From positions 5,311,310-5,375,309 of the forward strand of contig JAJEKV010000025.1 in the NCBI GenBank assembly GCA_021234155.1: a DNA stretch of 64,000 nucleotides. Direction: 5' to 3'. Position 1 is the first letter of the stretch. Every line of letters begins with the position of its first letter. The notes beneath the pieces were generated by a model. The model was not told the DNA's origin and made no database searches. It was given only the letters and a program-made list of their open reading frames with translations. Shown one piece after another: positions 1 to 12,842 of the stretch. The DNA is from Isoetes taiwanensis (Eukaryota > Streptophyta > Lycopodiopsida > Isoetales > Isoetaceae). Position numbers and translations under genes: made by a program.

Positions 1-1037
<1,037 letters not shown>

Positions 1038-1190
1038 TTTTTACGCCCAAGAGTCATACCCCCACTACTATATATGGCTGAAATAGGTCTTTTTCCCCAC
1101 TAACTTTACAATAATCATGGCTACTTTTCACAATGAAACATTGAACCTATGGCGAAGGGAGAATGCAAACCAAAGGTAACTTACCTTGAG

Positions 1191-1733
1191 ATGAGTTTTA
1201 AGAAGCCATATTTTTTTATTTTTTTGAGGCAAGGAGAATTTTTGTATTATATATAAAAAGTACAGAGTACAATGTTTCAATCTTCAAGGAGGAGTACTAC
1301 GAGTAAACTCAACCTCTTCGGCCCTCCATGAATTGAGACTTATTCTCGAAAGCGTGAAGAAAACAAAAAGAAATATAAGATAGAGGTCACGTAACCTTCT
1401 CGTCTTCTCAATCAACCGAAAGGGTCACCACAAAAAGGAGTCTTCCACTTTCATTGTCCATGAAGGAGCCCATATCCTCCACTAAATACAAAGCAGACAT
1501 CGATAGACAAATACCATCATTTCCTTGGTAAGAGCTTGGTAATAGGGTTCGCCTCTGTTAAGAAGCCATATGATATAGTGACTTGGTCTGCTTTTGGAGC
1601 AAATGATGCTTGCATTTGGATGTGGCCAAGAATTTACTCAAACTATAATGAAGTCGCTGAATTCTTCTCGCATGCATCCGCTTTGCGTTTGGTGAAACCC
1701 TTTAAAAAAAACTCTAAGTACGGTATTAAATAG
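1191..1733 (+). pseudogene. Short ORF split by an L1-like insertion
   Basis: If the 346-bp insertion and one copy of its target duplication are ignored, 1191-1211 continues in frame at 1572 to a TAG at 1731-1733, giving about 60 residues. The start reads MSFKKPYDIVTWSAFG. The DIVTW string is reminiscent of plant pentatricopeptide repeats, but one motif is not enough to assign a family. The frame rejoining exactly at the duplication suggests this was one sequence before the insertion. It may be a decayed PPR gene or chance. Confidence 0.35.
1212..1557 (-). mobile_element. 5'-truncated L1-like LINE with 14-bp TSD
   Basis: The 346-bp insert is flanked by perfect 14-bp direct repeats TTAAGAAGCCATAT (1198-1211 and 1558-1571). 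On the minus strand it ends in an A-rich tail (T-rich on plus, 1211-1226), preceded by sequence typical of plant L1 3' UTRs with a TTGTACTCTGTACTTTT-like block. Long TSD, A-tail and 5' truncation are hallmarks of target-primed reverse transcription. No coding sequence remains. Confidence 0.75.
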
Positions 1734-1821
1734 GATTTTCCACTTGCATCCTTTTCTATTTGATATAGTAGTCAAGGTTTGGCACAAGCAATCGTGCTTG
1801 GGTTATTGACAGGTTGCTAAT

Positions 1822-2695
1822 GAATAGAATAGAATAGAATAATTTTTAACGCTCACTGAGAGACCAATAGGGTCATGGGACCCATACAATGGCTAGTACA
1901 ATCATTACTACTAGGATTAAAAAACCCCCCGAAAAGGTTTTCAAGGGAAAAACCTTTGCAAGAATGATGATACTAGACAAACGGAGATAATGACCACCGA
2001 GGGGCTCAGTAATTGCGACGCTTATCTAGAACCTCAAGTATGTATAATGCCAAGTCATGCAATGATGGTGCTCGGAAGTTGTGGAAGCGTGGAATGGAAT
2101 GCTAAGGTCAAAAATGATTCCTGACTATCTCAAAAAAAAAGCAACTCGTAAGAGTATGGCTTTCATCTTCAATAACCCAGAATCGGGTAACAGTATATAG
2201 TCTCGCTTCAGGGTACCGCGGTCTCCCATCTACCGCCTCAATCTGTAACTGTGGGACCCCGCTTAATTGATGCAATAGCTACAAGCTTGTTCCCGGACAA
2301 TGAAGCAAGGCAAATAAGCTTGGGGCCCCGTGCCAAGGTGGGATTTATGTGCATGATAATGACCGCCACTTGGGCCAAAGTAATCGCTATTCCATATCTT
2401 TTGAGAAAACGACCATTGAGATATTGTTGCAAAAGCTCGTGATCGAACCGGCAAGTATCGCAAAGGCTCGGGTTGCAATGTTCCAACCCGCAAACCATGT
2501 AGTGCAATGCTTTTCCAACATCGCTTCAAACCGGAGATTCAGCCATGGCAAGTAAGAACAGATACCTAACATCATCCATATGGTGCACCTTGCATATAGT
2601 AGAGATGGCGCCATGGCGTAATGATGGTTCGCAAGAGGTTTGCAATCGGTTGTTGATGATACGCCTCTTTTTGGAGACTTCAAAAAGAAAATTTA
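1822..2695 (-). mobile_element. LINE 3' fragment with GAATA tail
   Basis: Sense is on the minus strand. At 1841-1990 the sequence shares blocks with other LINE 3' ends here: an AAACCTTTTCGGGG-like stretch, GGTCCCAT, ATTGGTCTC and a short A run. It ends in (ATTCT)n, seen on plus as GAATA repeats at 1822-1842. Upstream (2238-2690) overlapping minus-strand frames include a Cys-rich stretch (HCNPSLCDTC) that could be the LINE C-terminal zinc knuckle, but frames are broken. Its 5' boundary is set by the GAAA tail of the next LINE. Confidence 0.55.
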
Positions 2696-2697
2696 GT

Positions 2698-2730
2698 GAA
2701 TAAGAAAGAAAGAAAGAAAGAAAGAAAGAA
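2698..2730. repeat. (GAAA)n microsatellite tail of LINE 1
   Basis: Seven or so GAAA units abut TGATTTTTATCGTCCC. On the minus strand this reads ...GGGACGATAAAAATCA followed by (TTTC)n, the same layout as the tail at 45708 with a different repeat unit. Confidence 0.8.
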
Positions 2731-3931
2731 TGATTTTTATCGTCCCAATCGAGACCAATCGGCCTATGGTACTCGGAAGGAGCGCATCAAACTTATCACC
2801 GTCCCCTGTTAAAAAAACGCCACCCGAAGGGTTTTGAGGGAAAACCGTGGCGCAATAAGAATGATGTCAAACCGTATAAGTATAAATCATCATGAAATAA
2901 ATATATATATACATGTCAAGTGTGCCCGAGGACATAACCGATCTCGCATGTCCATAACCTCTTGAAGGTATGATCCCAAAGACCTCGCACGCCGTCCGTG
3001 CTCAATGTCATATATGTAGCGGCCGCCCTGCGACCAACCTCAAATAAGCGTCCGGTTTGATCATATCTTTGGGCAACTTTGAAGGGTATGAGATTCATCC
3101 TCAATGACTCCCATTTGACAAAGCATTGATAGAGCATGTTCCGGGCGGCTCACCAATCCATCTGCCCGCTCCGACCAAGATGGTGTGCTTCCGGTATGCG
3201 AATAGAGGCAATGAGTCTCCGCCTTTTCACGGGCAAGTAGGTATGCGGGTAGTATTATGGGCCTCGTTCAATGTGGGATTTATGTGGCGTTGGTATTGCC
3301 GCCTTTGACTGCTCAAGGGCACGGCATCCCAAAGCTTCGTCGACGAAGCAAGCATCAAGATACTGCCTCAAGCTATGGCGATCCGGCTCGCTTTGCACAT
3401 GTATGCACCCGTGCTCGCGCACATTCCATCGCCCGCCTGAGCTCTCTTTTTCCTCTAGCGGGCCTTTGAGGCGCCAAGGCCCCATTGCCATGATATAAGC
3501 TAGGTTAGGGAGACGAGCATCGTCCATATTGACCATTCTAAAAATAGACAATGTGGCGATCAAGGGCCCCTCAAGAGGCAAGAATCCCGCCTCCCAAAGA
3601 GAATTTGATATGGGACCGTGGACTTCACCCTAGTGCTCATACCAAGAAGGCTTTCTCGCACCGCCCCAAGTCATTCCAAAGCAAGGGATACTACTGGGTC
3701 CCATACTTCAACCCCGTATAAAAGGACAGGTTCCACTAAGACTTTGAACAGGTGTGACTGATGGGCCCAATCATACATCTCCGCTCTATGACTATTGTTT
3801 TGCATTGCATATAGTGCCTTCCGTGTAGTCGTATGGATGTGTTCCGCATATAGTAGAAGGAAACTCCACTCCCAAATATTTGTATGTGGGTGCCACTTCC
3901 ACATTCTCCTGCAGAATCAAGATGGGGATCC

Positions 3932-4205
3932 CTACCGACATGAGGATGATATGAAAACCACCTTAGTCTTGGCCAGGTTGACGCGCATATCAGTTGTTTG
4001 GCAGAATGTGTCCAGGGCATCGAGATGTCGTTGCATGTCTGCGGGTGTGTAAGCTAGGAAGCCCACATCATCAGCATATATTAACTCCCTGATGATCTGG
4101 TGGAGAAGATGAGCTCCGACGCGCCCATTATCAGCAAGCCAGCTCTCCAATTGATCAATGTAAAGCTCAAACAATGTTGGGGAGAGAGGGCATCCCTGAC
4201 GAACC
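3932..4205 (-). pseudogene. LINE reverse transcriptase, catalytic part
   Basis: An RNA-dependent DNA polymerase of the non-LTR type. The visible order is GVRQGCPLSP, then the (F/Y)ADD box as IYADDVGFLA, then LDALDTFC and RVNLAKTKVVF, matching RT motifs B to D of LINEs. The reading frame is open from 4174 to 3932 but has lost its upstream part to the LTR element inserted at 4215. The missing N-terminal RT motif (MDFAKAFD) lies at about 11100-11130 on the far side of that element. Confidence 0.8.
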
Positions 4206-4214
4206 CCGATACTA

Positions 4215-6830
4215 TGAAACGGACCTAGCCCCTTGGCCTAGGCCGTTGCACCAACACGTTTAACATCTAAGTTAAACATACATGAGACTTATATACATGC
4301 TCAATAAAGTATAGTCCCATTGATCGAGCATTACATACAAGACCAAACTCATCTGAGTTTGGCATGCTAACAACTCATACTAGCTCAACAAGTCCTCCTT
4401 ATAAGTCACTGAAGACGACTCTGGAAAACGCTCCTGCTGTCGCACCCTCATCCCTAGACTCTCCATCCGAATACTGCATTCTCACCAGATCGCACCATCT
4501 TAAACATACAAACAACACTGTGGGTTAGTCCACAAGGACTAAGTGGGAGGGAACATTTTGGGAGCATCCACAACATCAACCACCGTGGGTAATCTACCAT
4601 AACTATCAAAGATAAGAACAACAACAATTTTACCTGCTCCACTACCGCATTAGTTAGAACTCAGGCTACAAGCATGTTTACATTCACATCAATCTTCGTA
4701 TGTATGCACATATGCTGCGTAATCCTTAGGTTGCACCCCAAGGAGACCACTTTCTCCATCCATGCGTGCAGGGCTAAACTCATCCAACAGCCATCAGGCC
4801 TGGATCGCGGAGTCTACACGGCCACCCCACCCTCCCTCCGGTGGGCCGCAAATGCAACATGCCATCCGCTCTAGCCATCTAGAACGGATCGCGAGTCTCC
4901 GCACCATTCCACCCCTCCAAGATGGTCCGTTTGGTAATGCAAGATGCAACATCATCCATCATGACTTTTACAAGATAGAATATTACCAATAACCTTACAG
5001 TTGACCCAATACGAGAGATATCATAGAATCCTCATACATCTTACTTCCAAGAATAACCACGTAACAATGCAATACCATAGAATGAGGTTCATACCAAGAT
5101 ATTTCATAACCAAGTGACAACACATCATTACACATCTCAGAGCAAGAACATGAACTCCCTTAACATATAAGCAGCCATAACTTTCGGGTAATATCTTTAA
5201 AGAGGTTCATAAGAGTCTTCATACTCAATGCATATATTAGCTATCTAGGCGCACAAATAAACACATGCCACAATGGCCAGCATACGTCAAGACGGATAGA
5301 TAGGGTTATCAACAATGGCATGGAGATACATACAACGAGCCCTTTTACTAACCCAAGGTATGCCACTATAGTTAGGGCAACCACCTAACTATAACCCTAA
5401 GCCATGTTCAATAGTTTAGAATATATCAACATATCTTATTATGGTTTATTCCATTCGTTAGCTCAACTTGTTTACTTTGCTAGACACATGCTTTTCGACA
5501 AGCTTATAAGGTCCCATGGCTGCACTATGCTCAAGAGCTTCCATAAATTCCGCAGCCCTTCTTCCCCCTAGAGAAGTGGCGTTCAACATTATTAGGGTAA
5601 TATAATTCAACTTAACTCCTTGATCCTCACAAGTTCAAGCATAAACAAATCTATTCTTAGACCGAAGTTCATAAAAGATTCCCTTAACACAATACCACAA
5701 CCACGGCACTATCTCTCGGTTTCTATGGTTCCATATAACATGATTTCAAGCAAAGGCCTCTATAACTTAGAACTAGGGAAGCAATATTCAAGTGGCCAAA
5801 ACCTTAAGTTAATACTTTAATATAAATATAAGGGAATACTAGACCCCGGTATCCCCCCTCTAAGTAAATAACATCAGAATGTATCACGGGCGGCCAACAA
5901 ATGACGCTCGTTTTCTATTCTGCCTTGGCGTGCATCCGGAAGCTATAACACGGGCTTTTCCATAAGATTGGATTGGCAAACCCCTATATCTTGTATTCTA
6001 TCTAGAGGAACAAAGCGTAAAGCTCCCATTAAAGTAAAATGCCACGCTTTCACAAATCGAGGTGTCGGGTTCGTGGTTTGGCCCAATCATGATTTTGCTA
6101 TTCTCGCAACAAGACTAAGTTCTACCACGCATAAATTTGGAAAAGGCAGTAGTTCAAATCAAGAATCGGGTGTAGCAGCCCATGCGAGAGGATCACATAA
6201 TCGTAATCGATTATACCATGAGGGTCGTGGTGTTTCAAAGGCATCGGAATTGGGTTCGGCCTCTGCGGTGTAATTACAGTGATGAACACAATAGCCAGCT
6301 AATATCGCAATTGAATTCTTCTTTCTGAAATCCATGAGATGCACACAAGCAATCCCCAAATATGCATCAAATCCCCACCTTAGTTTTTAAGATATGCCTC
6401 GCCTCCAAAATCGGGTCAAGGCCTCCTTTGCATCCAAATTTTCCGGTTCTCTTGTTTTCTCCACTTCCTTCTCCAATTCGCCAGCCCCTCTGTCCTCTTA
6501 TATACCTTTATGACCAGCACATGGCAAGCTATCTTGCCGCAGGTAAGATCCCGCCAGTAAATCCGGCATGCTACAAGTCAAATCCTCGCAAGATCGGGCT
6601 TTATTTGGCCGATTTGCTTGTCTGATACTTCTCAACTCAGCTCGATTTTTTGGTTCCCCTATTTTTATGGTGCTCACCCATTTGGACATCATAAATTAAG
6701 GTTTTTAAATAACCTTAGCTACTATATTTTTATACTTTAATAAATGCTACCACTAGCATGACCCATGGACACATACCAACAAGGCCTTTAGAGGATCTGC
6801 ACAACAAGGTAAGCCACTAGGTTCGTTACA
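4215..6830 (-). repeat. LTR copy 1 of element A (3' LTR)
   Basis: Begins TGAAACGGACC on plus and ends TTCGTTACA; on minus it starts TGTAACGAACC. It is collinear with 8340-10956 over its entire length. AT-rich stretches of more than 100 bp are identical, while differences are mostly 1-3 bp indels at C/G-rich sites. Confidence 0.9.
6498..6504 (-). promoter_or_regulatory. TATA box in LTR A copy 1
   Basis: Minus-strand TATATAAGAGGACAGAGG. It is conserved in the other LTR (10625-10631) and lies about 330 bp inside the LTR start, as expected for a U3 promoter. Confidence 0.5.
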
Positions 6831-6842
6831 TTCTCCCATTGT
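6831..6842 (-). other. Polypurine tract of element A
   Basis: On the minus strand ACAATGGGAGAA lies directly before the LTR start TGTAACGAACC. This is the expected position of the plus-strand primer and supports minus orientation. Confidence 0.6.
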
Positions 6843-8339
6843 AAAATTCAACTCATGTCCTCATGAGTTACTTGAGGTACAACTGCTTGAATGCGGAAGA
6901 CTAAGCTTTTGCCAACTCTTCTGAGCCTCCGCTATGTTCTGATGCAGTCCCTTCAATTGCACATTTGCAATAGAACATGGTATTCCCAATACCCTTCCAC
7001 ATTATACAAAAACTTCCTTATTAACCATATAGGCTTAAGGTCCACTACTTCTGTCCAAATTGGTGTAGTCCCAACTTAATCTATCACATAGTCAAAATAA
7101 CTAAGTGTATTTTGGAAGTAAACTTAACGTAGGAAACATCTGCATAGGTTAATCTACTTTTTCCTATTCAGGATAAAATAGCGCACTATGAAATATTAAC
7201 CCCACCATGACAAGGGAGATACTCAGTTCGGACTAGATATGTATTCATATGACACGTCTTGGGTAGCTAATCCAAAAGTGACAAATAAAAACATACTCAC
7301 ATCCCCCCATTCTGTGTATCTTAATATGGCTATATAACCCGCACAACAAATTAATCCAAGCCATTCCAAAAGATCTTGGTGCCAACCAACACTAGCAGAA
7401 AGTTCGATGGTGTAATCCCTGCCAAATACTTAACTTTCTTCTGTGGCTTGTCATCAACTAACATCCTTTCAATGTCGACAACTGGTCCAGAGAGCACAAT
7501 TATATGGGCAACAATCTCAAGGTTCTTATCCTATTAAATGTGAAACTTCACATCGTTATAGCATTTGATTCCATCTTAGCTTTGATCGTAGCATATTCCC
7601 CTATGCAATCATATGTCTGTTCTTACTGCAATGGCTGCTCCCTACCGTGGAGTATGTTCCTATTCTAATCAGCATTTATAACATAGCCGATGATATTTGT
7701 TTTTATGTTAATACAAAATTTGCAAGTACCATCATGCCATCCGGAAGCGTAAATATGTCAAATACAATCCAAGTATACTTAACCTCAGTCAAAGCTTGGC
7801 TCACAACTGCTTTGTTGTGACTTTTAGATCCAAATGTAGCCCATCTGAAATCATCTCAAGAGATATAATTGGCCCAACAACAAGAAACTGTATATCACAT
7901 AATTTTGCTTCCATTGTCCATATAAGAATCTCTCCTTGGCACTTACACACCTTTCACACGGTTAATTTTAAAGTAACATGGCAACGTGGTCCACTATTAA
8001 ACAATCTACCAGTTATAGAAATTTGTAGGAACGTACCTTCACAACGTGAAAACATCCTTCTTAACATTTCATCCTATTTTCGGTAACTTTTGACCAAACT
8101 TAGCTCCTTGATGAACTGCATTCTCATTAACTTTTCTAGCTTATATAGCACAGAATAATAATCAAAACTTAAGATACTATCAATCCCTTAAACCTATGCT
8201 CATTCCTTGTTCCTCTTAACCTATCGTGGATGGTGCATTTACCAAACAACAAACCGTTCTACTTTATAGTAGAATCTCTTGAACTCTTAGCCCCTAATTC
8301 CCATGGCCCGAAGGTGTCGAAACTTTCCACTGACATACA
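6843..8339 (-). other. Interior of element A, no coding capacity seen
   Basis: About 1.5 kb with no open frame that resembles gag, protease, RT or integrase. It shares recognisable blocks with the interior of element B: an AATTCAACTCATGTCCTCAT motif at the tract end, a GAGATACTCAG...ACTAGATATGTA block (7218-7245 against 21285-21312), and a TTAGCTCCTTGATGAA block near 8100 against 22660. The two elements thus descend from one family. Confidence 0.6.
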
Positions 8340-10956
8340 TCAAACGGACCTAGCCCCCTTGGCCTAGGCCAGTTGCACCAACACGTTTAACATCTAAGTT
8401 AAACATACATGAGACTTATATACATGCTCAATAAAGTATAGTCCCATTGATCAGATAATTACATACAAGACCAAACTCATCTGAGTTTGGCATGCTAACA
8501 ACTCATACTAGCTCAACAAGTCCTCCTTATAAGTCATCAAGACGACTGAAAACGCCTCCCCGCCGCCGCACCCCTCATCCCTAGACTCTCCATCCGAATA
8601 TCATTCTCGACAGACGCACCATCTTAAACATACACAAACAACACTGGGGGTTAGTCCACAAGGACTAAGTGGGGAGGGAACATTTTGGGAGCATCCACAA
8701 CATCAACCACCAGGTAATCTACCATAACTATCAAAGATAAGAACAACAACAATTTTACCTGCTCCACTACGCCCCTGCATTAGTTAGAACTCAGGCTACA
8801 AGCATGTTTACATTCACATCAATCTTCTGTATGTATGCACATATGCCAAGCGTAATCCTTAGGTTGCGACCCCAAGGAGACCACTCTCTCCATCTGTACG
8901 TACAGGGCTAAACTCATCCAACAGGCCATCAGGCCGGATGCGGAGTCTACACGGCCACCCCACCCCTCCGAAGGTGGGCCGCAAATGCAACATGCCATCC
9001 GTCTAGCCATCTAGAACGGATGCGGAGTCTCACGGCCATTCCACCCCTCCGAAGATGGTCCGTTTGCAATGCAAGATGCAACATCATCCATCATGACTTT
9101 ACAAGATAGAATATTACCAATAACCTTACAGGTTGACCCAATACGAGATATCATAGAATCCTCATACATCTTACTTCCAAGAATAACCACAGAACAATGC
9201 AATACCATAGAATGAGGTTCATACCAAGATATTTCATAACCAAGTGACAACACATCATTACACATCTCAGAGCAAGAACATGAACTCCCTTAACATATAA
9301 GCAGCCATAACTTTCAGGTAATATCTTAAAGAGGTTCATAAGAGTCTTCATACTCAATGCATATATTAGCTATCTAGGCGCACAAATAAACACATGCCAC
9401 AATGGCCAGCATACAGGTCAAGACAGATAGATAGGTTATCAACAATGGCATGGAGATACATACACAACGAGCCCTTTTACTAACCCAAGGTATGCCACTA
9501 TAGTTAGGGCAACCACCTAACTATAACCCTAAGCCATGTTCAATAGTTTAGAATATATCAACATATCTTATTATGGTTTATTCCATTCGTTAGCTCAACT
9601 TGTTTACTTTGCTAGACACATGCTTTCGACTAAGCTTATAAGGTCCCATGGCTGCACTATGCTCAAGAGCTTCCATAAATTCCGTCAGGCCCTTCTTCCC
9701 CTAGGAGAAGTGGCGTTCAACATTATTAGGTAATATAATTCAACTTAACTCCTTGGATCCTCACAAGTTCAAGCATAAACAAATCTATTCTTAGACCGAG
9801 TTCATAAAAGATTCCCTTAACACAATACCACAACCCTGGCACTATCTCGGTTTCTATGGTTCCATATAACATGATTTCAAGCAAAGGCCTCTATAACTTA
9901 GAACTAGGAAGCAATATTCAAGTGGCCAAAACCTTAAGTTAATACTTTAATATAAATATAAGGGAATACTAGACCCTGGTATCCCCCTCTAAGTAAATAA
10001 CACTTGTAATGACTCACGGCGACCAACAACGGCCCAAAATCGGTTTTCTATTCCCCGCCTTGGCGCATCCGAAGCTATAACACGCTTTTCCATAAGATTG
10101 ATTGGCAAACCCCTATATCTTGTATTCTATCTAGAGGAACAAAGCGTAAAGCTCTACTTAAAGCAAAGAATGCCACGCTTTTCACAAATCTGGAGGTGCT
10201 TGGGTTCCGTGGCTTGGCCCAATCATGATTTTGCTATTCGCAACAAGACTAAGTTCTACCACGACAAATTTGGAAAAGGCAGTTCAAATCAAGAATCGGG
10301 TGTAGCAGCCCATGCCGGAGAGGATCACATAATCGTGTCGATTATACCATGAGGGTCGGTGTTTCAAAGGCATCGTAATTGGGTTCGGCCCTCTGCCCAG
10401 TAATTACAGTGGATGAACACAATAGCCAGCTAATATCGAATTGAATTCTTCTTTTCTGAAATCCATGAGATGCACACAAGCAATCCCCAAATATGCATCA
10501 AATCCCCACCTTAGTTTTAAGATATGCCTCTGCCCAAAATCGGTTCATCGCCTCCTTTGCATCCAAATTTCGGTTCTCTTTGTTTCTCCACTTCCTTCTC
10601 CAATTCGCCAGCCCCTCTGTCCTCTTATATACCTTTTATGACCAGCACATGGCAAGCTATCTTGTCGCCGGAAGATCCCGCCAGTGTAAATCCGCATGCT
10701 ACAAGTCAAATCCCTAAGATCGGGCTTTATTTGGCCGATTTGTTTGTCCTGATACTTCTCAACTCGCCTACGATTTTGGTTCCCCTATTTTTATGGTGCT
10801 CACCCATTTGGACATCATAAATTAAGGTTTTAAATAACCTTAGCTACTATATTTTTATACTTTAATAAATGCTACCACTAGCATGACCCATGGACACATA
10901 CCAACAAGGCCTTTTAGAGGATCCGCACAACAAGGTAAGCCACTAGGTTCGCTACA
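8340..10956 (-). repeat. LTR copy 2 of element A (5' LTR)
   Basis: Collinear with 4215-6830 and the same length to within one base. It ends TTCGCTACA followed by the TACTA target duplication. The first dinucleotide is TC rather than TG, either a mutation or a base error. Confidence 0.9.
10625..10631 (-). promoter_or_regulatory. TATA box in LTR A copy 2
   Basis: Minus-strand TATATAAG matching that of copy 1. As part of the 5' LTR of a minus-strand element, it would be the promoter that drives the element. Confidence 0.5.
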
Positions 10957-11799
10957 TACTACTATCAAATGGTTGGCTTGTCGGGTCGCCACCCACCCTG
11001 GCATCTTTTTCATATATAGCTCGTATTAATCGATTCTCGCCGTCTGAGAACCCCAAATACCATGCAATCTTGCCGATAGTTTTTCCGAGGCACAAATGTC
11101 AAACGCCTTTGCAAAATCCATGAAGTAACAATATAGATCCCGACGGGCGTTCCCGCCGCCTTCAATCGAAGTTCGCAACGAAGATGTGGTCAATGGTTGA
11201 GTGTCCGGGGTTCAATCCCGCCCGGGTGAGGGCCCCGCACTCTCCTCGACGCCGCTTCACCGTCAACCGCCGCCGAGAATCCGCCAGCGCTTTTAAACAC
11301 CGAATCGACCATGATTGTTCAAGATTGCTAGGCAAGGCGAGTCACCGCCTTATAGATGGGAACAACTCGCTATTGGTCCAATGCAAGGAAGCCTTCTGTA
11401 ATGCCGTTGAACAAGGCGGCCAAGATCGGGTACTATGGACTACCGCCCACTTAAGCAATTTCGGCCACATACCATCCGTGTCCGGCGCTTCCCATTGGCA
11501 AGACGCCGTAAGCCTTGTTCCACGTCCGAACTGTAATTTCCAGCTCTGGCCTTCTTGCAGCGGTAATGTCGCATGTGCACCCCCGAGGGTCGTATAATCA
11601 AGCAAGTATTGCCTCGACCGCTTTGTGAGTGATGTTTCCCGTGGGTGTATCGGCTTTCTAAGAATCCTTCACCAAAAGGTCCCGGGGTTATGTTCAAGGA
11701 GGTAAAACATTTTCCTTTGATGCGCGCAATGTACCTCCGGCTTTCTTAGCTTTAAGGAAGACGCGACATCGTCTCCCACTAAAGATGAGATAAGATAAG
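10957..11799 (-). mobile_element. LINE 1, 5' portion (RT N-terminal part)
   Basis: This continues the LINE split by element A. On the minus strand 11090-11130 encodes FMDFAKAFDICA, the RT motif with the first catalytic Asp. Minus 11342-11605 encodes DGMWPKLLKWA, the LINE motif DGLxxELLKW upstream of the catalytic domain. Removing element A and one TACTA places MDFAKAFD upstream of GVRQGCPLSP in the expected order. The copy appears 5' truncated near 11799, where it abuts the poly(A) tail of another LINE. Frames are broken. Confidence 0.8.
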
Positions 11800-12360
11800 T
11801 TTTTTTTTTTTTTATCGTCCACGAGAACCCAATCACGTTATGGGACCAGAACAATGAAAGAGGGCAGGAGCCCCTAACAAAGCAAAATGTCTAAGCCTAA
11901 ACAAAACACCCGCATGGGGACGCCCGAACAAAATACCAAAGAAATAGCAAAAGAACTAATGCATGATGAAGGCACTATGCATATCCCACCAAGGGTTCTC
12001 GTGCCAATGGTCGCAAATGATAGTCGTGTCCATTTGTACACTAACCATTTTGTTCGGCAAATGGCCTCTCGCCGTGATTTTATAATGACTCCCCCTATCG
12101 CCTAGTCAACTGTACGGGAGAGAGATCCTCATGAACAAAGAAACGAGTATTCTTCAAATGGCTGCCGTGCTGGAGCACATACAATCTGTCCTGAGAGTGT
12201 TGAAGTGCACAACCATATGACGAGGTCGGCCTGGTCTCTGGGCCCCAACTCTCCAGGCTATGGCGATACTAGGCTCCTGAATGTGCAAGAGTCTATTTCA
12301 GGTAGCCCCACTATGCACAGATTGAGGCCTCTATCCTGCCCAGGATCATCTATGGAAGAT
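11800..12360 (-). mobile_element. Second LINE 3' end with A-tail
   Basis: On minus the sequence near 11815-11870 reads GGTCCCATAACGTGATTGGG, TTCTC and GTGGACGATAAAA followed by a run of A (T on plus, 11800-11813). This is the same terminal block as at 45665-45707. No RT domain is present, so it is a short 3' fragment. The small plus-strand frame at 11887-12105 is probably an antisense shadow. The upstream limit is not clear. Confidence 0.6.
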
Positions 12361-12399
12361 GCAAAATGTTGATTTTGTTTCTATAGCTTGAAGGTGTTC

Positions 12400-12671
12400 A
12401 TTGAATTGGAGCAAGTATGTAGCATATTGGCCATTGTATGATCCCTCCCCGATCATGTTCATGTTAGTTCTTTTAGATGGAGTGCTAAATGCTTGTTGGT
12501 TCTTCATCGAGATTATTGGAAATTTCGATTAATGTAACTATATCATTTGCTAACATTTGGAATGAGATGCAATGAATCTAGACAAGTATTTGAGATGGTG
12601 GAGAGTCTACAAATATTAATAGTCGGGAGAATTTCCATGGGAATATTAGTGTTATGCAATAGTCAAATGTG
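12400..12671 (+). pseudogene. L1-like LINE remnant, left part
   Basis: The plus frame around 12590-12670 encodes LQILIVGRISMGILVLCNSQ, resembling the plant L1 motif LSLAGRxxLxNxVL found after the RT domain. The sequence stops at the CACTA-type terminus at 12672 and the next L1 motif appears at 28290, so the two are probably one LINE split by the 15.6-kb element. Frames are decayed. Confidence 0.5.
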
Positions 12672-12842
12672 CATCTACAAGAGGAAGGGGGTATTAGAGT
12701 CAGTTTTAGAGTCGGACCCTAGTTATAAACTTAGACAAAAAAAAAAGAAAAGTCCTTAAACCGATGCTATGGTCGTTTTCACAATCGACTTAAGCTCGCT
12801 GCTTAAACGCCGAGTTAACGCCGGTAATTTAGCATCGGGTTT

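Larger units (their letters stand above)
2698..4214 (-). mobile_element. LINE 1, 3' half (RT C-terminal part to tail)
   Basis: This is the 3' part of a minus-strand non-LTR retrotransposon. At 4175-4205 the minus strand encodes GVRQGCPLSP, directly followed by LFELYIDQLESWL and the catalytic YADD (IYADDVGF, about 4060-4075). At 3671-3904 it encodes LVEPVLLYGVEVWDP, a motif downstream of the RT in LINEs. At 3255-3581 it encodes RQYLDACF and ALEQSK, which recur in the LINE at 45.0-45.1 kb. Frames are broken by indels. The 3' end has the shared terminal block and a (TTTC)n tail. The 5' half continues at 10957 beyond an LTR element. Confidence 0.85.
4215..10956 (-). mobile_element. Non-autonomous LTR retrotransposon A (large LTRs)
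   Basis: This 6742-bp element is bounded by TG...CA and a 5-bp TSD TACTA (4210-4214 and 10957-10961). The two LTRs are 2616 and 2617 bp and surround only 1509 bp of interior with no recognisable gag or pol, so it must be moved by proteins from elsewhere, as LARD-type elements are. Minus orientation is inferred from a purine-rich tract next to the 4215-6830 LTR, a TATA box on the minus strand in each LTR, and relatedness to element B. It interrupts the RT gene of LINE 1. The TG at the inner start of the right-hand LTR is TC (8340-8341). No clear primer binding site was found. Confidence 0.85.

Noticed and set aside
11195-11235. tRNA-like T-arm (GGGGTTCAATCCC)
   Set aside because: No acceptor, D or anticodon arms fit upstream at tRNA spacing, and the stretch lies inside LINE coding sequence.
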